In this document: piece after piece, positions 1-8,607 of the stretch | How positions within the stretch are numbered: the stretch's first letter is position 1 | How the letters are laid out: every line of letters begins with the position of its first letter | NCBI RefSeq assembly: GCF_019192735.1 | Contig: NZ_JAHTKP010000013.1 | Coordinates: 124,001 to 188,000 of the forward strand | DNA from: Kitasatospora aureofaciens | GTDB lineage: Bacteria > Actinomycetota > Actinomycetes > Streptomycetales > Streptomycetaceae | Direction: 5' to 3' | Length of the DNA stretch: 64,000 nucleotides | Notes under the pieces: generated by a model | Told to the model about the DNA's origin: nothing | The model's input: only the letters and a program-made list of their open reading frames with translations | The model's database searches: none | Made by a program: the position numbers and the translations under genes

Positions 1-192
1 CCGGAGAACGGCCCGAGCCGCCGGGTGGTGGAAAAGCTCGGCTTCCGCTCGGAGGGAATCCGCCCGCGCTATCTCCACATCGACGGCGACTGGCGGGACC
101 ACCTCGTGTACGCGCTGACCGCCGAGGAAGTTCCCGAGGGGATGCTGGAGCGCTGGCGGGCGCTCAGTTCCGGCTACGGACCGGGTAATTGA
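1..192 (+). CDS. GNAT-family N-acetyltransferase, C-terminal end (RimJ/RimL-like)
   Basis: Only the last 63 codons are inside the window; the gene starts upstream and ends with TGA at 190-192. The visible part has the end of a GNAT acetyltransferase fold: the helix RRVVEKLGF followed by a strand in which the incoming group is placed (EGIRPRYLHIDGDWRDHLVYALT), typical of RimJ/RimL-type ribosomal-protein or small-molecule acetyltransferases that use acetyl-CoA. In Streptomyces such a gene commonly lies just before sepX/glpR, matching the next gene here. The exact substrate cannot be told from this fragment. Confidence 0.85.
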   Translation, partial: PENGPSRRVVEKLGFRSEGIRPRYLHIDGDWRDHLVYALTAEEVPEGMLERWRALSSGYGPGN

Positions 193-328
193 ATATATGT
201 TCGAATCAAATATCGATATGGCATCGGCGCAGCGACGGACGGGCACAAATACCGGCAAAATAGTCGGAGAATCAGCTTGATCACACGACACGCCGTGCCA
301 AATTGCTGCCAGGCCTTCCCTGGCGCCC

Positions 329-341
329 TACGGTGTGAATC
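329..341 (+). promoter_or_regulatory. Leaderless-type -10 element for sepX
   Basis: TACGGT at 329-334 ends 7 nt before the GTG start at 342 and there is no Shine-Dalgarno sequence. This spacing is what a leaderless actinobacterial transcript shows. A small hairpin (GCCAGG/CCTGGC, 308-324) lies just upstream. The whole 193-341 gap is unusually A/T-rich for this window. Confidence 0.45.
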
Positions 342-1376
342 GTGAGCAGTAGCGGCCTTATCTACGCCGTCATCGTAGGGGCCTGGGCCGCCTATCTGGT
401 GCCCATGTGGCTCCGCAGGCAGGACGAACTCAACGAGGCGCGCCCGACGGAACGCTTCAGCACCGCCATCCGCCTGCTGGCCGGGCGTTCGGCGCTGGAG
501 CGGCGGGCGGCCCGGGCCCTGGGCGACGAACCGCGTGGCGACGAGCAGAGCAACGACGGCCCTCCCGGACGGGACGGGGCCGCCTCCGGCGACCCCGCGG
601 AGCGGGCGGCCGAACCCCCGGCGGAACCCCCGGCCGAACACCGGGTCGAACACCCGGTGGAGCGCCCGGCCGAACGGCCGGCTCCCGTGCCGCCGGCCGG
701 CACCGAGCGCCGGGCGCGGCTGCTGGCCCGCCGGCGCCGGATGGTCACCGTCCTCTTCCTGGCCTTCGCGCTCGGCGCGGTGGTCGCGGCGGTGGCCGGA
801 CTGGCCTTCCTGTGGGTCCCGGCCGTCCCGGCGGTCCTCCTCACCCTCTACATCGGCCACCTGCGCAAGCTGGAGCGCCAGCGGTACGAGGTGAAGCTCG
901 ACCGCGCCCGGGCCGCGCAGGCCGCCGAGCGGCTGCGCAAGCGCGAGCGGCAGCGCGCCGAGGCCCGGGCAGCCGAGGAGGCCGCGACCGAGGCCGTCAC
1001 CGCCCCGGCGCCGGGGCCGGCCGACGAGCCGCGCGTCGGGCGCCGCCCGCACCTGCGGCTGGCCACCGAGCCGGAGGAAGCCGCGGTCGCCGTCCCGTCG
1101 GCCTCGGCGGTGGCGGAGGCGACCGAGCACGAGGAGTGGGTCGACGGCATGCGTGAGCGCGGTGCGGCCGGCCCGGACTCCTGGGAACCGGTGCCCGTCC
1201 CGCTGCCGACCTACGTCACCGCGCCGGTCGCCCCCCGGGTCTCCCGCGGCCTCGACCTGTCGGCCCCCGGCACCTGGACCGCGGGGCGCCCGACGGAATC
1301 GCGCAACACCCCGCTGTTCGACCAGTACGCCGAACCCCCGGCCTCCGAGTCCCGCCCGCGCGCCGCCAACGAGTGA
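342..1376 (+). CDS. sepX: SepX/GlpR-type divisome membrane protein
   Basis: 344 aa. The N-terminus (MSSSGLIYAVIVGAWAAYLV) is one membrane helix followed by the conserved WLRRQDELNEARPTERFSTAIRLL segment, which is the hallmark of the actinobacterial SepX/GlpR family. Residues about 60-125 are a Pro/Glu/Ala-rich low-complexity linker with repeated AEPPAE/VERP-type units. Two further membrane helices follow (about 133-175), then a highly charged Arg/Glu helix (about 178-215) and a disordered tail. Family knowledge: SepX is an actinobacteria-specific membrane protein that supports FtsZ-dependent division and hyphal septation. The GTG start is favoured because it begins the conserved membrane helix and has a -10-like TACGGT 7 nt upstream. 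It follows a GNAT gene, the usual order in Streptomyces. Confidence 0.85.
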   Translation: MSSSGLIYAVIVGAWAAYLVPMWLRRQDELNEARPTERFSTAIRLLAGRSALERRAARALGDEPRGDEQSNDGPPGRDGAASGDPAERAAEPPAEPPAEHRVEHPVERPAERPAPVPPAGTERRARLLARRRRMVTVLFLAFALGAVVAAVAGLAFLWVPAVPAVLLTLYIGHLRKLERQRYEVKLDRARAAQAAERLRKRERQRAEARAAEEAATEAVTAPAPGPADEPRVGRRPHLRLATEPEEAAVAVPSASAVAEATEHEEWVDGMRERGAAGPDSWEPVPVPLPTYVTAPVAPRVSRGLDLSAPGTWTAGRPTESRNTPLFDQYAEPPASESRPRAANE

Positions 1377-1417
1377 CCGGCTCCGGCCCCCGACCAGCAG
1401 TGCGATCCGGAGGGTGG

Positions 1418-1447
1418 TCACAGACCCCCTCCGAAAGGTGCTAGAGT
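1418..1447 (+). promoter_or_regulatory. Candidate promoter of tRNA-Ala
   Basis: TAGAGT at 1442-1447 fits an actinobacterial -10 and lies 11 nt before the mature tRNA. TCACAG at 1418-1423 is a weak -35 candidate at 18 bp spacing. Position and motif only; not proven. Confidence 0.35.
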
Positions 1448-1458
1448 TTCTTCTCGTT

Positions 1459-1534
<76 letters not shown>

Positions 1535-1560
1535 CAACGGACCGGTTCCGACCGGTTCAC

Positions 1561-1598
1561 CGAAATCCCGCCCGGAGGCAACTCCGGGCGGGATTTCG
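1561..1598 (+). terminator. Terminator after tRNA-Ala
   Basis: A perfect 17-bp inverted repeat (1561-1577 with 1582-1598) around a GCAA tetraloop. The GNRA loop and stem length make a very stable hairpin. There is no T-run after it, which is usual in Streptomyces. Confidence 0.8.
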
Positions 1599-1834
1599 CG
1601 TTTTGGGGATCCGGGCGGATCCGGGACCGGTCTGTGTCGGAGGTCACGCCGTGCCCGGGACGGTTTCTGACGCGGTTTGGACGCGAGGTCGAGGGGCCGG
1701 GTCGGCGGTGGTCCGGCGGCGGATCCCGGGGCGGACTGAGCCGCGGTCGGCCCCTCAGAGGGGTCGGTTATGGTGGGTGGGCCCAGACGCTGACGACGGA
1801 ATGATCTGGTCTATCTCAACGGGGTGCCATCGCG
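1599..1834 (+). other. Intergenic region before the GT87 gene
   Basis: Together with the terminator this makes about 300 nt without a gene. No convincing ORF, tRNA or strong repeat is visible. A TATCTC-like -10 lies near 1811-1816, so a promoter for the following envelope genes is possible. Confidence 0.4.
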
Positions 1835-3145
1835 GTGCGAGAGTTCGGTCTTACACGGTGGGCACGGCAGGCAGAAACGGAGGGGCCCAACGGCGCCTCG
1901 GCACCCGCAAGATCGAAGTCCTGGACCATCGTAGCGGCTTGCGTGGCAGCGGTGTCACTGGCGGTGTTCGCCCTGGTGCGGCACTTCACCGGGGCGACCA
2001 TGGTCGACATGCTGGTCTACCGGGCCGAGGGCGCCGCGGTCGTCCGCGGCGAGGACCTGTACGCGATGCGCCTGCCCGGGTGGGACCTGCCGGCCACCTA
2101 CCCGCCGTTCGCCGCGATGCTGTTCGTGCCGAGCACCTGGTTCGACGTGAGCACCCTGCGCGTCCTGGTGCAGCTCCTCAACCTCGGCCTGCTCGGCCTG
2201 GCCGTCTACCTTTCCCTCCGTCTGATCGGGTGGCCCGGCGCACGTCACCGTCCGGCCGCCGCGATTCTCGCGACGGGCCTCGGCGTCTGGCTGGAGCCGG
2301 TGTACACCACCTTCCAGTACGGCCAGGTCAACCTCGGCATCCTCTGCCTGGTCCTGTGGGACCTGACCCGGCCGGACCGGAGCCGGTTCAAGGGCGTGGG
2401 CATCGGCCTGGCCACCGCCATCAAGATCACGCCCGGCCTGTTCGCCGTGTACCTGCTCCTGACGGGCCGTATCAGGGCCGCCCTGGTCTCGGGCGGCACG
2501 TTCCTGGCGGCCGGTCTGATCGGATGGCTCGTGCTGCCCGACGCCTCCATCGGGTTCTGGACCAAGTACCTCTGGGACCCGAGCCGGGTCGGCGTCACCG
2601 TCCTCGTGGACAACCAGTCGCTCCGGGGGGCCGTCTGCCGGCTGCTCGACGTCAACGACCCGGGCCTGGTCGGGCTCGCCGCCTCCGCCGTCGTCGGGAC
2701 GCTAGGCCTTGCGGTGGCCGTCCTGGCCGGGCGCTCCGCCCGGGTGCTGCGCCGGGCCGACGCGTGGGGCGCCGTCTGCGCCGCGTTCACCGCGCTGCTG
2801 GTCTCGCCGATCAGCTGGACCCACCACTGGGTCTGGTGCATCCCGCTCATCGCGCTGCTGGTCGTGGAGGCCAGGACCAGGGCGCGGCGGGTGCTGCTCG
2901 GCGTGACGCTGGTGGTGTTCCTCTCCCACATCATGTGGGTGGTGCCGCACCGGTGGGGGCGCGGTGTCGCCTGGTACTGGCAGCTGCCCGGCGCGATCTA
3001 CCCGCCCATGGGCATTGCCGTTCTCGTCGTCGTGGGGCTGCGGCTGTACCGCGCATACCGTCAGGCCGGCAACGGGTCCGGAGGTGCCTGGGCCCTCTCG
3101 CGCAGCACGGCCGATCATGATGCCGCACTGACGAATCAGATCTGA
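1835..3145 (+). CDS. GT87-family (DUF2029) polyprenyl-sugar-dependent mannosyltransferase-like protein
   Basis: 436 aa, about ten membrane helices after a short basic cytoplasmic N-terminus. The first external loop carries VDMLVYRAEGAAVVRGEDLY, the GT87 signature; D58 sits where the catalytic Asp of this GT-C family (for example PimE) lies. It is followed by the conserved ATYPPFAAML segment. Family members transfer mannose or another hexose from a polyprenyl phosphate carrier to a cell-envelope glycolipid or glycan on the outer face of the membrane. The acceptor cannot be told. A GTG start at 1835 gives a sensible cytoplasmic N-terminus. The gene is one base from the next gene, so the two probably form an operon. 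Confidence 0.8.
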   Translation: MREFGLTRWARQAETEGPNGASAPARSKSWTIVAACVAAVSLAVFALVRHFTGATMVDMLVYRAEGAAVVRGEDLYAMRLPGWDLPATYPPFAAMLFVPSTWFDVSTLRVLVQLLNLGLLGLAVYLSLRLIGWPGARHRPAAAILATGLGVWLEPVYTTFQYGQVNLGILCLVLWDLTRPDRSRFKGVGIGLATAIKITPGLFAVYLLLTGRIRAALVSGGTFLAAGLIGWLVLPDASIGFWTKYLWDPSRVGVTVLVDNQSLRGAVCRLLDVNDPGLVGLAASAVVGTLGLAVAVLAGRSARVLRRADAWGAVCAAFTALLVSPISWTHHWVWCIPLIALLVVEARTRARRVLLGVTLVVFLSHIMWVVPHRWGRGVAWYWQLPGAIYPPMGIAVLVVVGLRLYRAYRQAGNGSGGAWALSRSTADHDAALTNQI

Positions 3146-3146
3146 C

Positions 3147-4763
3147 GTGACCACTCAGACAGAAGCCACGTCGGCGCCGCTTGCCGAAGCCGCGCCCGGT
3201 GTCCGGAAGCCCTCCTCGGCCGTCCTTCACACGCCGGCCGGGCGCACCGCGCTGCTCAGCGTCCTCTGCTTCGCCGTCATGTGCGCCATCGGCATGCAGG
3301 GCTGGACGTCCGTGTCGCTCGGCGGCTTCGATCTCGGCATCTTCGACCAGGGCGTGCGCGGGTACGCCCACTTCGGGCTGCCCGTCTCGTCGTTGAAGAG
3401 CTACCACCACGAATTCCCGCCGGGCTTCTCCCTGCTGGGCGACCATTTCTCCCCGGTCCTGGCCCTGCTCGCGCCGCTGTACTGGATCTGGGACGACCCG
3501 CGCTCGCTGATCATCGGCCAGGCGCTGCTCTTCGCGGCCGGGGTGCCGCTGATCCGGCGGATCACCGCCCACTGCTTCGCCGCCACCGAGCCGCGGACCG
3601 CCCGCCGTGCCGCCGACCTGGCCGGGCTCGTCTACGCGCTCGGGTGGCCGCTGCTGGTCGCCTCCCGGGTCGGGTTCCACGAGGTCGCCTTCGCGGTCCC
3701 GCTGACCCTGCTGATGCTGGAGCGCGGACTCGCGCGGAAGTACGGCACGGTGGTGCTCGCCGCCGTCCTGCTCTGCTGCACCAAGGAAGACCTCGGCCTC
3801 ATGGTGGGGGCGTACGGCTTGGTGCTGCTGCTGCGCACCCGCGGCACGGAGGACCGCGCCGGCCGCTTCACGGGCCTCGGCCTGCTGCTGGGCGGGCCGA
3901 TCGCCGCGGTGGTGGCCATCAAGTGGCTGATCCCGGGGATGGGCGGCGAGCCGGGCTACTACTGGAACTACGGCTCGCTCGGCCCCGATGCTGGCGGTGC
4001 GCTGCGCAACCTGCTGCACGACCCGCTGCTGCTGGTGCAGGCGGCCTTCGACCAGCCGCTCAAGCCGCTGCTGCTGCTCTGGCTCTTCGGCACGATGTTC
4101 CTGCTGCCGCTGCGGTCGGCGACCGTGCTGTGCGCGCTTCCGCTGCTGGCCGAGCGGGTGCTCTCCAGCAACCCCAACCACTGGTCGATCGCCCGCCATT
4201 ACGACTCCATGCTCTGGCCGATCCTGCTCACGGCCACCATCGAGGTGCTGGGCCGGCTGACCGCCGGCGAGCGGACCGCCCAGCGGGCCCGCACGCTGGG
4301 CCTGGCGACGGCGGGCTGCGCGCTGCTCGCCGCGGTGCCGATCGGGCTGATGCAGCTCGCCGTGCCGTCCTCCTGGCAGCCCAAGGCGAGCGAGGCCGCC
4401 CTGGTGCGGGCGGCCGCGCTCATTCCCGACGGTGCGTCGGTCGAGGCGGACAACCAGATCGCGCCGCGGCTGACCGCCAGGACCGACGTGGTGCTGGTGG
4501 ACGAGACGCCGCGCGGACGGGAGTACGTGCTCACCAGGTCCAACAAGCGGTCGTTCCCGTTCGCCACGGACAGGCAGCAGGCCGACCGGATCCAGCTGCT
4601 GCTGGACCACGGGTACCGGCAGATCTGGGCCGAGGACGGCGTGGCCCTCCTGCACCGGGAAGGCACCGACCCCATCCCCGGGGAGCACGTGCCGGGGCCG
4701 GGCAGCAAGCCGATCCAGGACGTCGTCCCGTCCGATGTGGGGCACAACCTGTTCCGCGGCTGA
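3147..4763 (+). CDS. DUF2079 polytopic membrane protein
   Basis: 538 aa. After a hydrophilic N-terminus of about 30 aa and a first membrane helix comes the DUF2079 signature: FDLGIFDQGVRGYAHFGLP, then GDHFSPVLALLAPLYWIW. Eight to ten hydrophobic segments follow, and the C-terminal 150 aa are a soluble domain. DUF2079 proteins are GT-C-like membrane proteins of unknown reaction. The Asp residues in the first external loop and the position after a GT87 gene suggest a sugar-transfer or envelope-glycan role, which is inference. The GTG start lies 1 nt after the TGA of the GT87 gene, which implies translational coupling. Confidence 0.8.
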   Translation: MTTQTEATSAPLAEAAPGVRKPSSAVLHTPAGRTALLSVLCFAVMCAIGMQGWTSVSLGGFDLGIFDQGVRGYAHFGLPVSSLKSYHHEFPPGFSLLGDHFSPVLALLAPLYWIWDDPRSLIIGQALLFAAGVPLIRRITAHCFAATEPRTARRAADLAGLVYALGWPLLVASRVGFHEVAFAVPLTLLMLERGLARKYGTVVLAAVLLCCTKEDLGLMVGAYGLVLLLRTRGTEDRAGRFTGLGLLLGGPIAAVVAIKWLIPGMGGEPGYYWNYGSLGPDAGGALRNLLHDPLLLVQAAFDQPLKPLLLLWLFGTMFLLPLRSATVLCALPLLAERVLSSNPNHWSIARHYDSMLWPILLTATIEVLGRLTAGERTAQRARTLGLATAGCALLAAVPIGLMQLAVPSSWQPKASEAALVRAAALIPDGASVEADNQIAPRLTARTDVVLVDETPRGREYVLTRSNKRSFPFATDRQQADRIQLLLDHGYRQIWAEDGVALLHREGTDPIPGEHVPGPGSKPIQDVVPSDVGHNLFRG

Positions 4764-4777
4764 CGCGCCGCCGCGTC
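4762..4777. terminator. Small hairpin between convergent genes
   Basis: GACGCG/CGCGTC with a 4-nt loop, overlapping the DUF2079 stop codon and lying just before the stop of the convergent usp gene. It may stop transcription from both sides, but the stem is only 6 bp. Confidence 0.35.
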
Positions 4778-4781
4778 GGGG

Positions 4782-5213
4782 TCAGTCCCGGACGATCACC
4801 ACGGTGCAGGGGGCGTGGTGGACGCAGTACTGGCTGACGGTGCCGAGGGCGGCGCCGGGCGGGGCGGAGCGGCCCCGGCTGCCGATGACCAGGGCGGTGG
4901 CGCCCTCGGCGGCGGCCACCAGGGCGGGGCCGGGCGGTCCGGCCGGGAGGCGGCGGCGGACGTCGAGTGCGGCGGTGCAGCCGGCCAGCGTCTCGTCGAG
5001 GATCTCGGCGGCGCGGCGCTCGGGCGCGAAGCCGTCCAGGGCGGGCGGGACGAGGCCGTGGTCGCCGTAGAGGCAAGGGAAGTCCCAGACGGTGACCGCC
5101 TCCAGCGCGCAGCCGGTGAGGGCGGCCAGCCGGGCCGCCCAGCGGACGGCGGCGTGGGAGAGCGGGGAGCCGTCCACACCGACCACGATCCTGCCGTCGG
5201 GCTGCCGGGCCAT
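4782..5213 (-). CDS. Universal stress protein (UspA family)
   Basis: 143 aa, a single Usp domain. It begins IVVGVDGSPLSHAAVRWAA (first strand and helix with the ATP-contacting Asp) and ends with the nucleotide-binding loop G-x2-G-x9-G-S/T in the form IGSRGRSAPPGAALGTVSQY, so it is of the ATP-binding type. Usp proteins are cytoplasmic and induced by stress or dormancy. The start has no Shine-Dalgarno sequence. On the minus strand TACGCT ends 6 nt before the ATG, so the mRNA is probably leaderless. Confidence 0.88.
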   Translation of the reverse strand: MARQPDGRIVVGVDGSPLSHAAVRWAARLAALTGCALEAVTVWDFPCLYGDHGLVPPALDGFAPERRAAEILDETLAGCTAALDVRRRLPAGPPGPALVAAAEGATALVIGSRGRSAPPGAALGTVSQYCVHHAPCTVVIVRD

Positions 5214-5219
5214 GCTTCG

Positions 5220-5225
5220 AGCGTA
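5220..5225 (-). promoter_or_regulatory. Leaderless-type -10 element of the usp gene
   Basis: On the minus strand TACGCT, then 6 nt, then the ATG at 5213. No Shine-Dalgarno sequence is present. Confidence 0.4.
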
Positions 5226-5252
5226 GGACGGGCGGGGCGGGCGCGGAAACGG

Positions 5253-5289
5253 CCGGGGGCCGGCCGGAGCGGGTCCGGCCGGCCCCCGG
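5253..5289. terminator. Strong GC hairpin downstream of the 5310-6221 gene
   Basis: A 16-bp inverted repeat built of GGCCGG units around a 5-nt loop, placed 20 nt after the stop codon of the minus-strand membrane-protein gene. It probably ends the two-gene minus-strand operon that starts at 7564. Confidence 0.7.
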
Positions 5290-5309
5290 GGGGGGTGGGG
5301 CGGGGTGGG

Positions 5310-6221
5310 TCAGTGGCGCTCGGAGCCCGCGTAGGGGCCCGGCTGGGGAGTGCCGGCCTGGGGCGGGACGGAGCCGTAGCGGGCCGGGCGGTGACCGCGC
5401 GGGTGGCGGGTCAGGCGGTAGCCGAGCACGCCCGCCAGGGCGGCCAGGGCGCCGCCGCCGATGGTCCAGTACCAGCGGCTGTTCCAGCCGGAGAACCAGC
5501 CGGTGTACCAGTGGTCCTCGGGCGCCACCGGGGCCGCGGCCTTGGCGGTGCTCGCGCCGCCGCCGGCCGGCGGGACCAGCGGGGCCTTGAGCTCGCCGCC
5601 CTCCGGCTGGGCGTTGTCGGCGTTGCCCTTGGCGCTGACGTGCAGCTGGACGGAGGCGGCGAGGCCGAGGTCCGGCTGCGGGACGTCGGTGACCGCGAGC
5701 TTCACGTAGTACGTGCCGGGCAGCGGGTCGCCGGACCACGGCTCGGCCCAGGAGCGGATCTCGCGCAGGGTGCAGCTCAGCGAGAGCGTGGTGGCGTTCT
5801 GGTCGCCGGTCGCGTTCTGGGTGCCGGCGGTGCAGGCCTGGCGGCGGCGCAGCCCGTCGAAGACCTCGACGGTCCAGGTCTGCGGGCCGTGCCGGTCGGT
5901 GCCGGGGGCCAGGTTGACGGTCAGGCCGACCGTCGGGGTCTGGCCCTCGGAGGCGCCGAACGCCCAGTACAGGTAGTCGCCGGTGGAGGTGGCGACGTTG
6001 GCGTCCTGGCCGGGGGAGAGGTTGACCGCGGTCAGGAAGGAGGTGCCGGCCTTGGTGGCCGGGGCCGCGGTGCCGCTCGCGCTCGGCGAGGGGGACGGCG
6101 AGGCGGCGGAGGCGGCCGGGGCGGCCAGCGCGAGGGCGGGCAGCAGGGCCGCGGCGGCGAGGGCGCCGCGCAGGGCGCGCCGCATCGTCGGGACGGTCGT
6201 GGTCAGCATGGGGACGGTCAT
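5310..6221 (-). CDS. Secreted, membrane-anchored protein of unknown function (partner of the vWA protein)
   Basis: 303 aa. It has a cleavable signal peptide (basic start, a long Leu/Ala core, ASAASPSPS), then a Ser/Pro/Thr-rich spacer, an extracellular beta-rich domain of about 180 aa with two Cys residues (ACTAGTQ and LSCTL) that could form a disulfide, a second linker, one C-terminal membrane helix (WYWTIGGGALAALAGVLGY) and a basic cytoplasmic tail rich in Pro/Gly. I do not recognise the domain. The start at 6221 is chosen because it opens the signal peptide and lies 2 nt after the stop of the upstream vWA gene. The two proteins have the same architecture and are surely co-translated, so they probably act together at the outer membrane face. 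Confidence 0.7.
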   Translation of the reverse strand: MTVPMLTTTVPTMRRALRGALAAAALLPALALAAPAASAASPSPSPSASGTAAPATKAGTSFLTAVNLSPGQDANVATSTGDYLYWAFGASEGQTPTVGLTVNLAPGTDRHGPQTWTVEVFDGLRRRQACTAGTQNATGDQNATTLSLSCTLREIRSWAEPWSGDPLPGTYYVKLAVTDVPQPDLGLAASVQLHVSAKGNADNAQPEGGELKAPLVPPAGGGASTAKAAAPVAPEDHWYTGWFSGWNSRWYWTIGGGALAALAGVLGYRLTRHPRGHRPARYGSVPPQAGTPQPGPYAGSERH

Positions 6222-6223
6222 GG

Positions 6224-7564
6224 TCAGTTCTCCCGCCAGACAGCGATCCGCCAACGGGCGATCCAGCCGAACACCAGGCCGGTCAGCAGGCCGGCGCCGG
6301 TCAGGGTGAGCAGCAGGATCCAGCCGCGGCCGAGTCCCATCGCCGCGCCCTCGGGGGCGGGCGAGGCGGAGGCCAGGTCCACGGTCAGCTCCAGCGGCAG
6401 GCCGGGGTCGGCCTGGACGCCGGGCTGCGGGGCCAGCGAGTTGCTGACGACCAGGCAGACCGTGGTCTCCGGCTTGGCGCTCGCCGAGGCGGTGGGCGTC
6501 GTGGTGACGTAGCCCTTGGAGTCGTTGGTGGACCAGCGCAGGCCAGTGGAGATCACGTCGCTGCGGCCGTTGTCCGCGTCGGCGCCGCGGACCAGCTCCT
6601 GGCCGGTCGCGCTGGTGGCCTGGAGCAGGACGCCGTAGTCCCGGGCGACCGCCCGGTCCAGCGCCACGCTGACCGAGGCGCGCAGCTCCTGGCCGGACTT
6701 GACCGGGACCTTGTAGACGCGGTGCTCGGAGAACTTCTCGCGGTCGCTGTAGACGCCGGGGGCGAGGACCGGGGCGCTCTCGCACTTGTCGGTGCCGGCG
6801 GTCTTGACCGGGTTCACGGTGTAGGTGTCGTCGCTGCGGTCGATCAGCTGCTTCACCTTGTTGGTGAGCTGGTCCTGGCTGCGGACGTCGGTGTAGGTGC
6901 CGCCGGTGGCGTTGGCGATGCAGAGCAGCTGCTGGCGGGTCTTGTCGTCGTGGGCCAGGCCGAGGGTGTCGACGACCAGGTGGATGCCCTGGGCGGCCAG
7001 TTCGCGGGCCACGTCGCACGGGTCCGGCGGGGAGCAGTCGTCCTCGCCGTCGGTGATCAGCACGATCCGACGGGTGCCGTCGCCCTTGCCGAGGTCCTGG
7101 GCGGCGCCGCGCAGCGCCAGGCCGATCGGGGTCCAGCCGGTGGGGCGCAGGGTGGCGACCGCGGTCTTGGCCTCGACCTTGTTGGTCTTCCCGACGGGGA
7201 AGAGCTGCTTGGTGTCCTGGCAGCCGGCCGTCTTGTCGGTGCCGGGGTAGTTCGCGCCGAGCGTGCGGATGCCGAAGTCGGTCTCCGCGGGCAGGGCGTC
7301 GATCACCTCGTCGATGGACTGCTGGGCCACCGAGATGCGGCTCTTGCCCTGGATGTCGGTGGCCCCCATGGAGCCGCTGACGTCCAGGATGAGGTCGACC
7401 TTGGGGGCCTCCTTGGGTGCGGCGGAGCCGCCTGAGGGTTCGTCGGCGTGGGCGGGCAGGCCGAGGAGCAGCGATGCGCCCGTTATCGCCGCGGCGGCGA
7501 GCAGGCTGCCCAGCCTGGTCGTTGGTCGTCGTCCGGTAGTCACGCGGCCGATCCTAGGGATCAT
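6224..7564 (-). CDS. Secreted, membrane-anchored von Willebrand factor A domain protein
   Basis: 446 aa. A signal peptide (GSLLAAAAITGASLLLGLPAHA) is followed by a vWA domain from about residue 52. The MIDAS metal site is visible: DVSGSMG (D-x-S-x-S), a later Thr in TGWTPIGLAL, and the Asp of ITDGEDDCSPP. A C-terminal extracellular region of about 200 aa and one membrane helix (GWILLLTLTGAGLLTGLVFGW) follow, with a short basic tail. vWA domains bind partner proteins through a divalent cation. The start at 7564 is the first Met before the signal peptide. The gene is 2 nt upstream of the membrane-anchored partner. The partner ligand is unknown. Confidence 0.8.
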   Translation of the reverse strand: MIPRIGRVTTGRRPTTRLGSLLAAAAITGASLLLGLPAHADEPSGGSAAPKEAPKVDLILDVSGSMGATDIQGKSRISVAQQSIDEVIDALPAETDFGIRTLGANYPGTDKTAGCQDTKQLFPVGKTNKVEAKTAVATLRPTGWTPIGLALRGAAQDLGKGDGTRRIVLITDGEDDCSPPDPCDVARELAAQGIHLVVDTLGLAHDDKTRQQLLCIANATGGTYTDVRSQDQLTNKVKQLIDRSDDTYTVNPVKTAGTDKCESAPVLAPGVYSDREKFSEHRVYKVPVKSGQELRASVSVALDRAVARDYGVLLQATSATGQELVRGADADNGRSDVISTGLRWSTNDSKGYVTTTPTASASAKPETTVCLVVSNSLAPQPGVQADPGLPLELTVDLASASPAPEGAAMGLGRGWILLLTLTGAGLLTGLVFGWIARWRIAVWREN

Positions 7565-7764
7565 CAGTTCGCCATGGCCAAACGAGTCCGGCCGGCGGCC
7601 GTCCGCGCCCCGGCGTGAACTTCCGCACGCGGGTGGGGGAGTTGTGCGGGGGCGGTGCACGCGCGGCTCACGCGGGGCTTATGCGCGGTGGTTAGCCTTC
7701 GGTGCGAGCCGGGCGGAGGCCGGGCGGGCGTCAGGACGTGGAGCGGACGGGGTGGAGGGGCCGG

Positions 7765-8607
7765 ATGGAGCTGGCGGGCATCGGGAAGCGGTACGGGCGC
7801 GGCGGGCGGTGGATTCTGCGCGGGGTCGATCTGGCCGTCCGGCCGGGGGAGTTGGTGCGGATCGCCGGGGCGAACGGAACCGGCAAGTCGACCCTGCTCA
7901 AGCTGGTCGCCGGGATCGAGCGGCCGAGCGCCGGGCGGGTGGTCGGGCGGGGGACGGCGGCGTACGTGCCCGAGCGGTTCCCGCCGGCACTGCCGTTCGA
8001 CGCGTCCTCGTATCTCCTGCGGGTCGGCCGGGTGCACGGGCTGTCCGCGGCCGAGGCGCGGCGGCGGGCCGGGGAGTGGCTGGACCGGTTCGGCATCGCG
8101 GACCGGGCGGGCACCCCGTTGAGCAAGCTGTCCAAGGGCACCTGCCAGAAGGTCGCCGTCGCGCAGGCGCTGCTCGCCGAGGCACGGGTGCTGCTGCTGG
8201 ACGAGGCCTGGACCGGGCTCGACCCGGCGGCCCGGGCGGTGCTGGACGAGGTGGCGGCCGAGCGGGCGGCGCTCGGCGGCGCGGTGCTGTTCGTCGATCA
8301 CGATCCGGCGCGGTTGGCCGGGTTGACCACCGCCGCGTACCAGGTCGGGACGGACGGCGCGCTGCGGCGCGCGGAGGAGCCGGACGCGGCGGACGACGGC
8401 CCGCTGATGGAGATCGAGGTGGACGTCCCGGACGGCGGCCCGCTGCCGGCCGGGCTGCCCGGCGCGCCCGGGCTCACCGCGCTGGAGGGGACGGCGGTGC
8501 GGCTCACGGTGTCGTCGGCGCACTCGGACGCGCTGCTGCGCCGCCTGCTGACCGGCCGTCCGGCCGTGCGGGTGCTGGCCGTCCGGCGCCGGGAGGGGGA
8601 GCGATGA
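7765..8607 (+). CDS. ABC transporter ATP-binding protein
   Basis: 280 aa. It has Walker A (GANGTGKST) at about residues 34-42, a degenerate signature LSKLSKGTCQKVAVAQALL in place of LSGGQ, Walker B (VLLLDEAWTGLDP) and an H-loop His (LFVDHD). The first 215 residues are the ATPase domain; the last 65 form an Asp/Gly-rich extension with a second small domain. The ATG at 7765 is preceded by GGAGG, and upstream in-frame codons encode only low-complexity sequence. Its stop overlaps the permease start (ATGA), so the two form a transporter. The permease is small and resembles export or ABC-2-like systems. The cargo is unknown. Confidence 0.85.
   Translation: MELAGIGKRYGRGGRWILRGVDLAVRPGELVRIAGANGTGKSTLLKLVAGIERPSAGRVVGRGTAAYVPERFPPALPFDASSYLLRVGRVHGLSAAEARRRAGEWLDRFGIADRAGTPLSKLSKGTCQKVAVAQALLAEARVLLLDEAWTGLDPAARAVLDEVAAERAALGGAVLFVDHDPARLAGLTTAAYQVGTDGALRRAEEPDAADDGPLMEIEVDVPDGGPLPAGLPGAPGLTALEGTAVRLTVSSAHSDALLRRLLTGRPAVRVLAVRRREGER

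Noticed and set aside
174-1421. Long open frame on the minus strand opposite sepX.
   Set aside because: Low-complexity Arg/Gly-rich translation, no ribosome binding site and no conserved motif; it is a by-product of the extreme third-position G+C of sepX. The same applies to many other long antisense frames in the window, such as those opposite metG, glmU and ppc.
4762-4777. A strong bidirectional terminator between the DUF2079 and usp genes.
   Set aside because: Only a 6-bp stem is found, so it is kept as a weak hairpin with low confidence.
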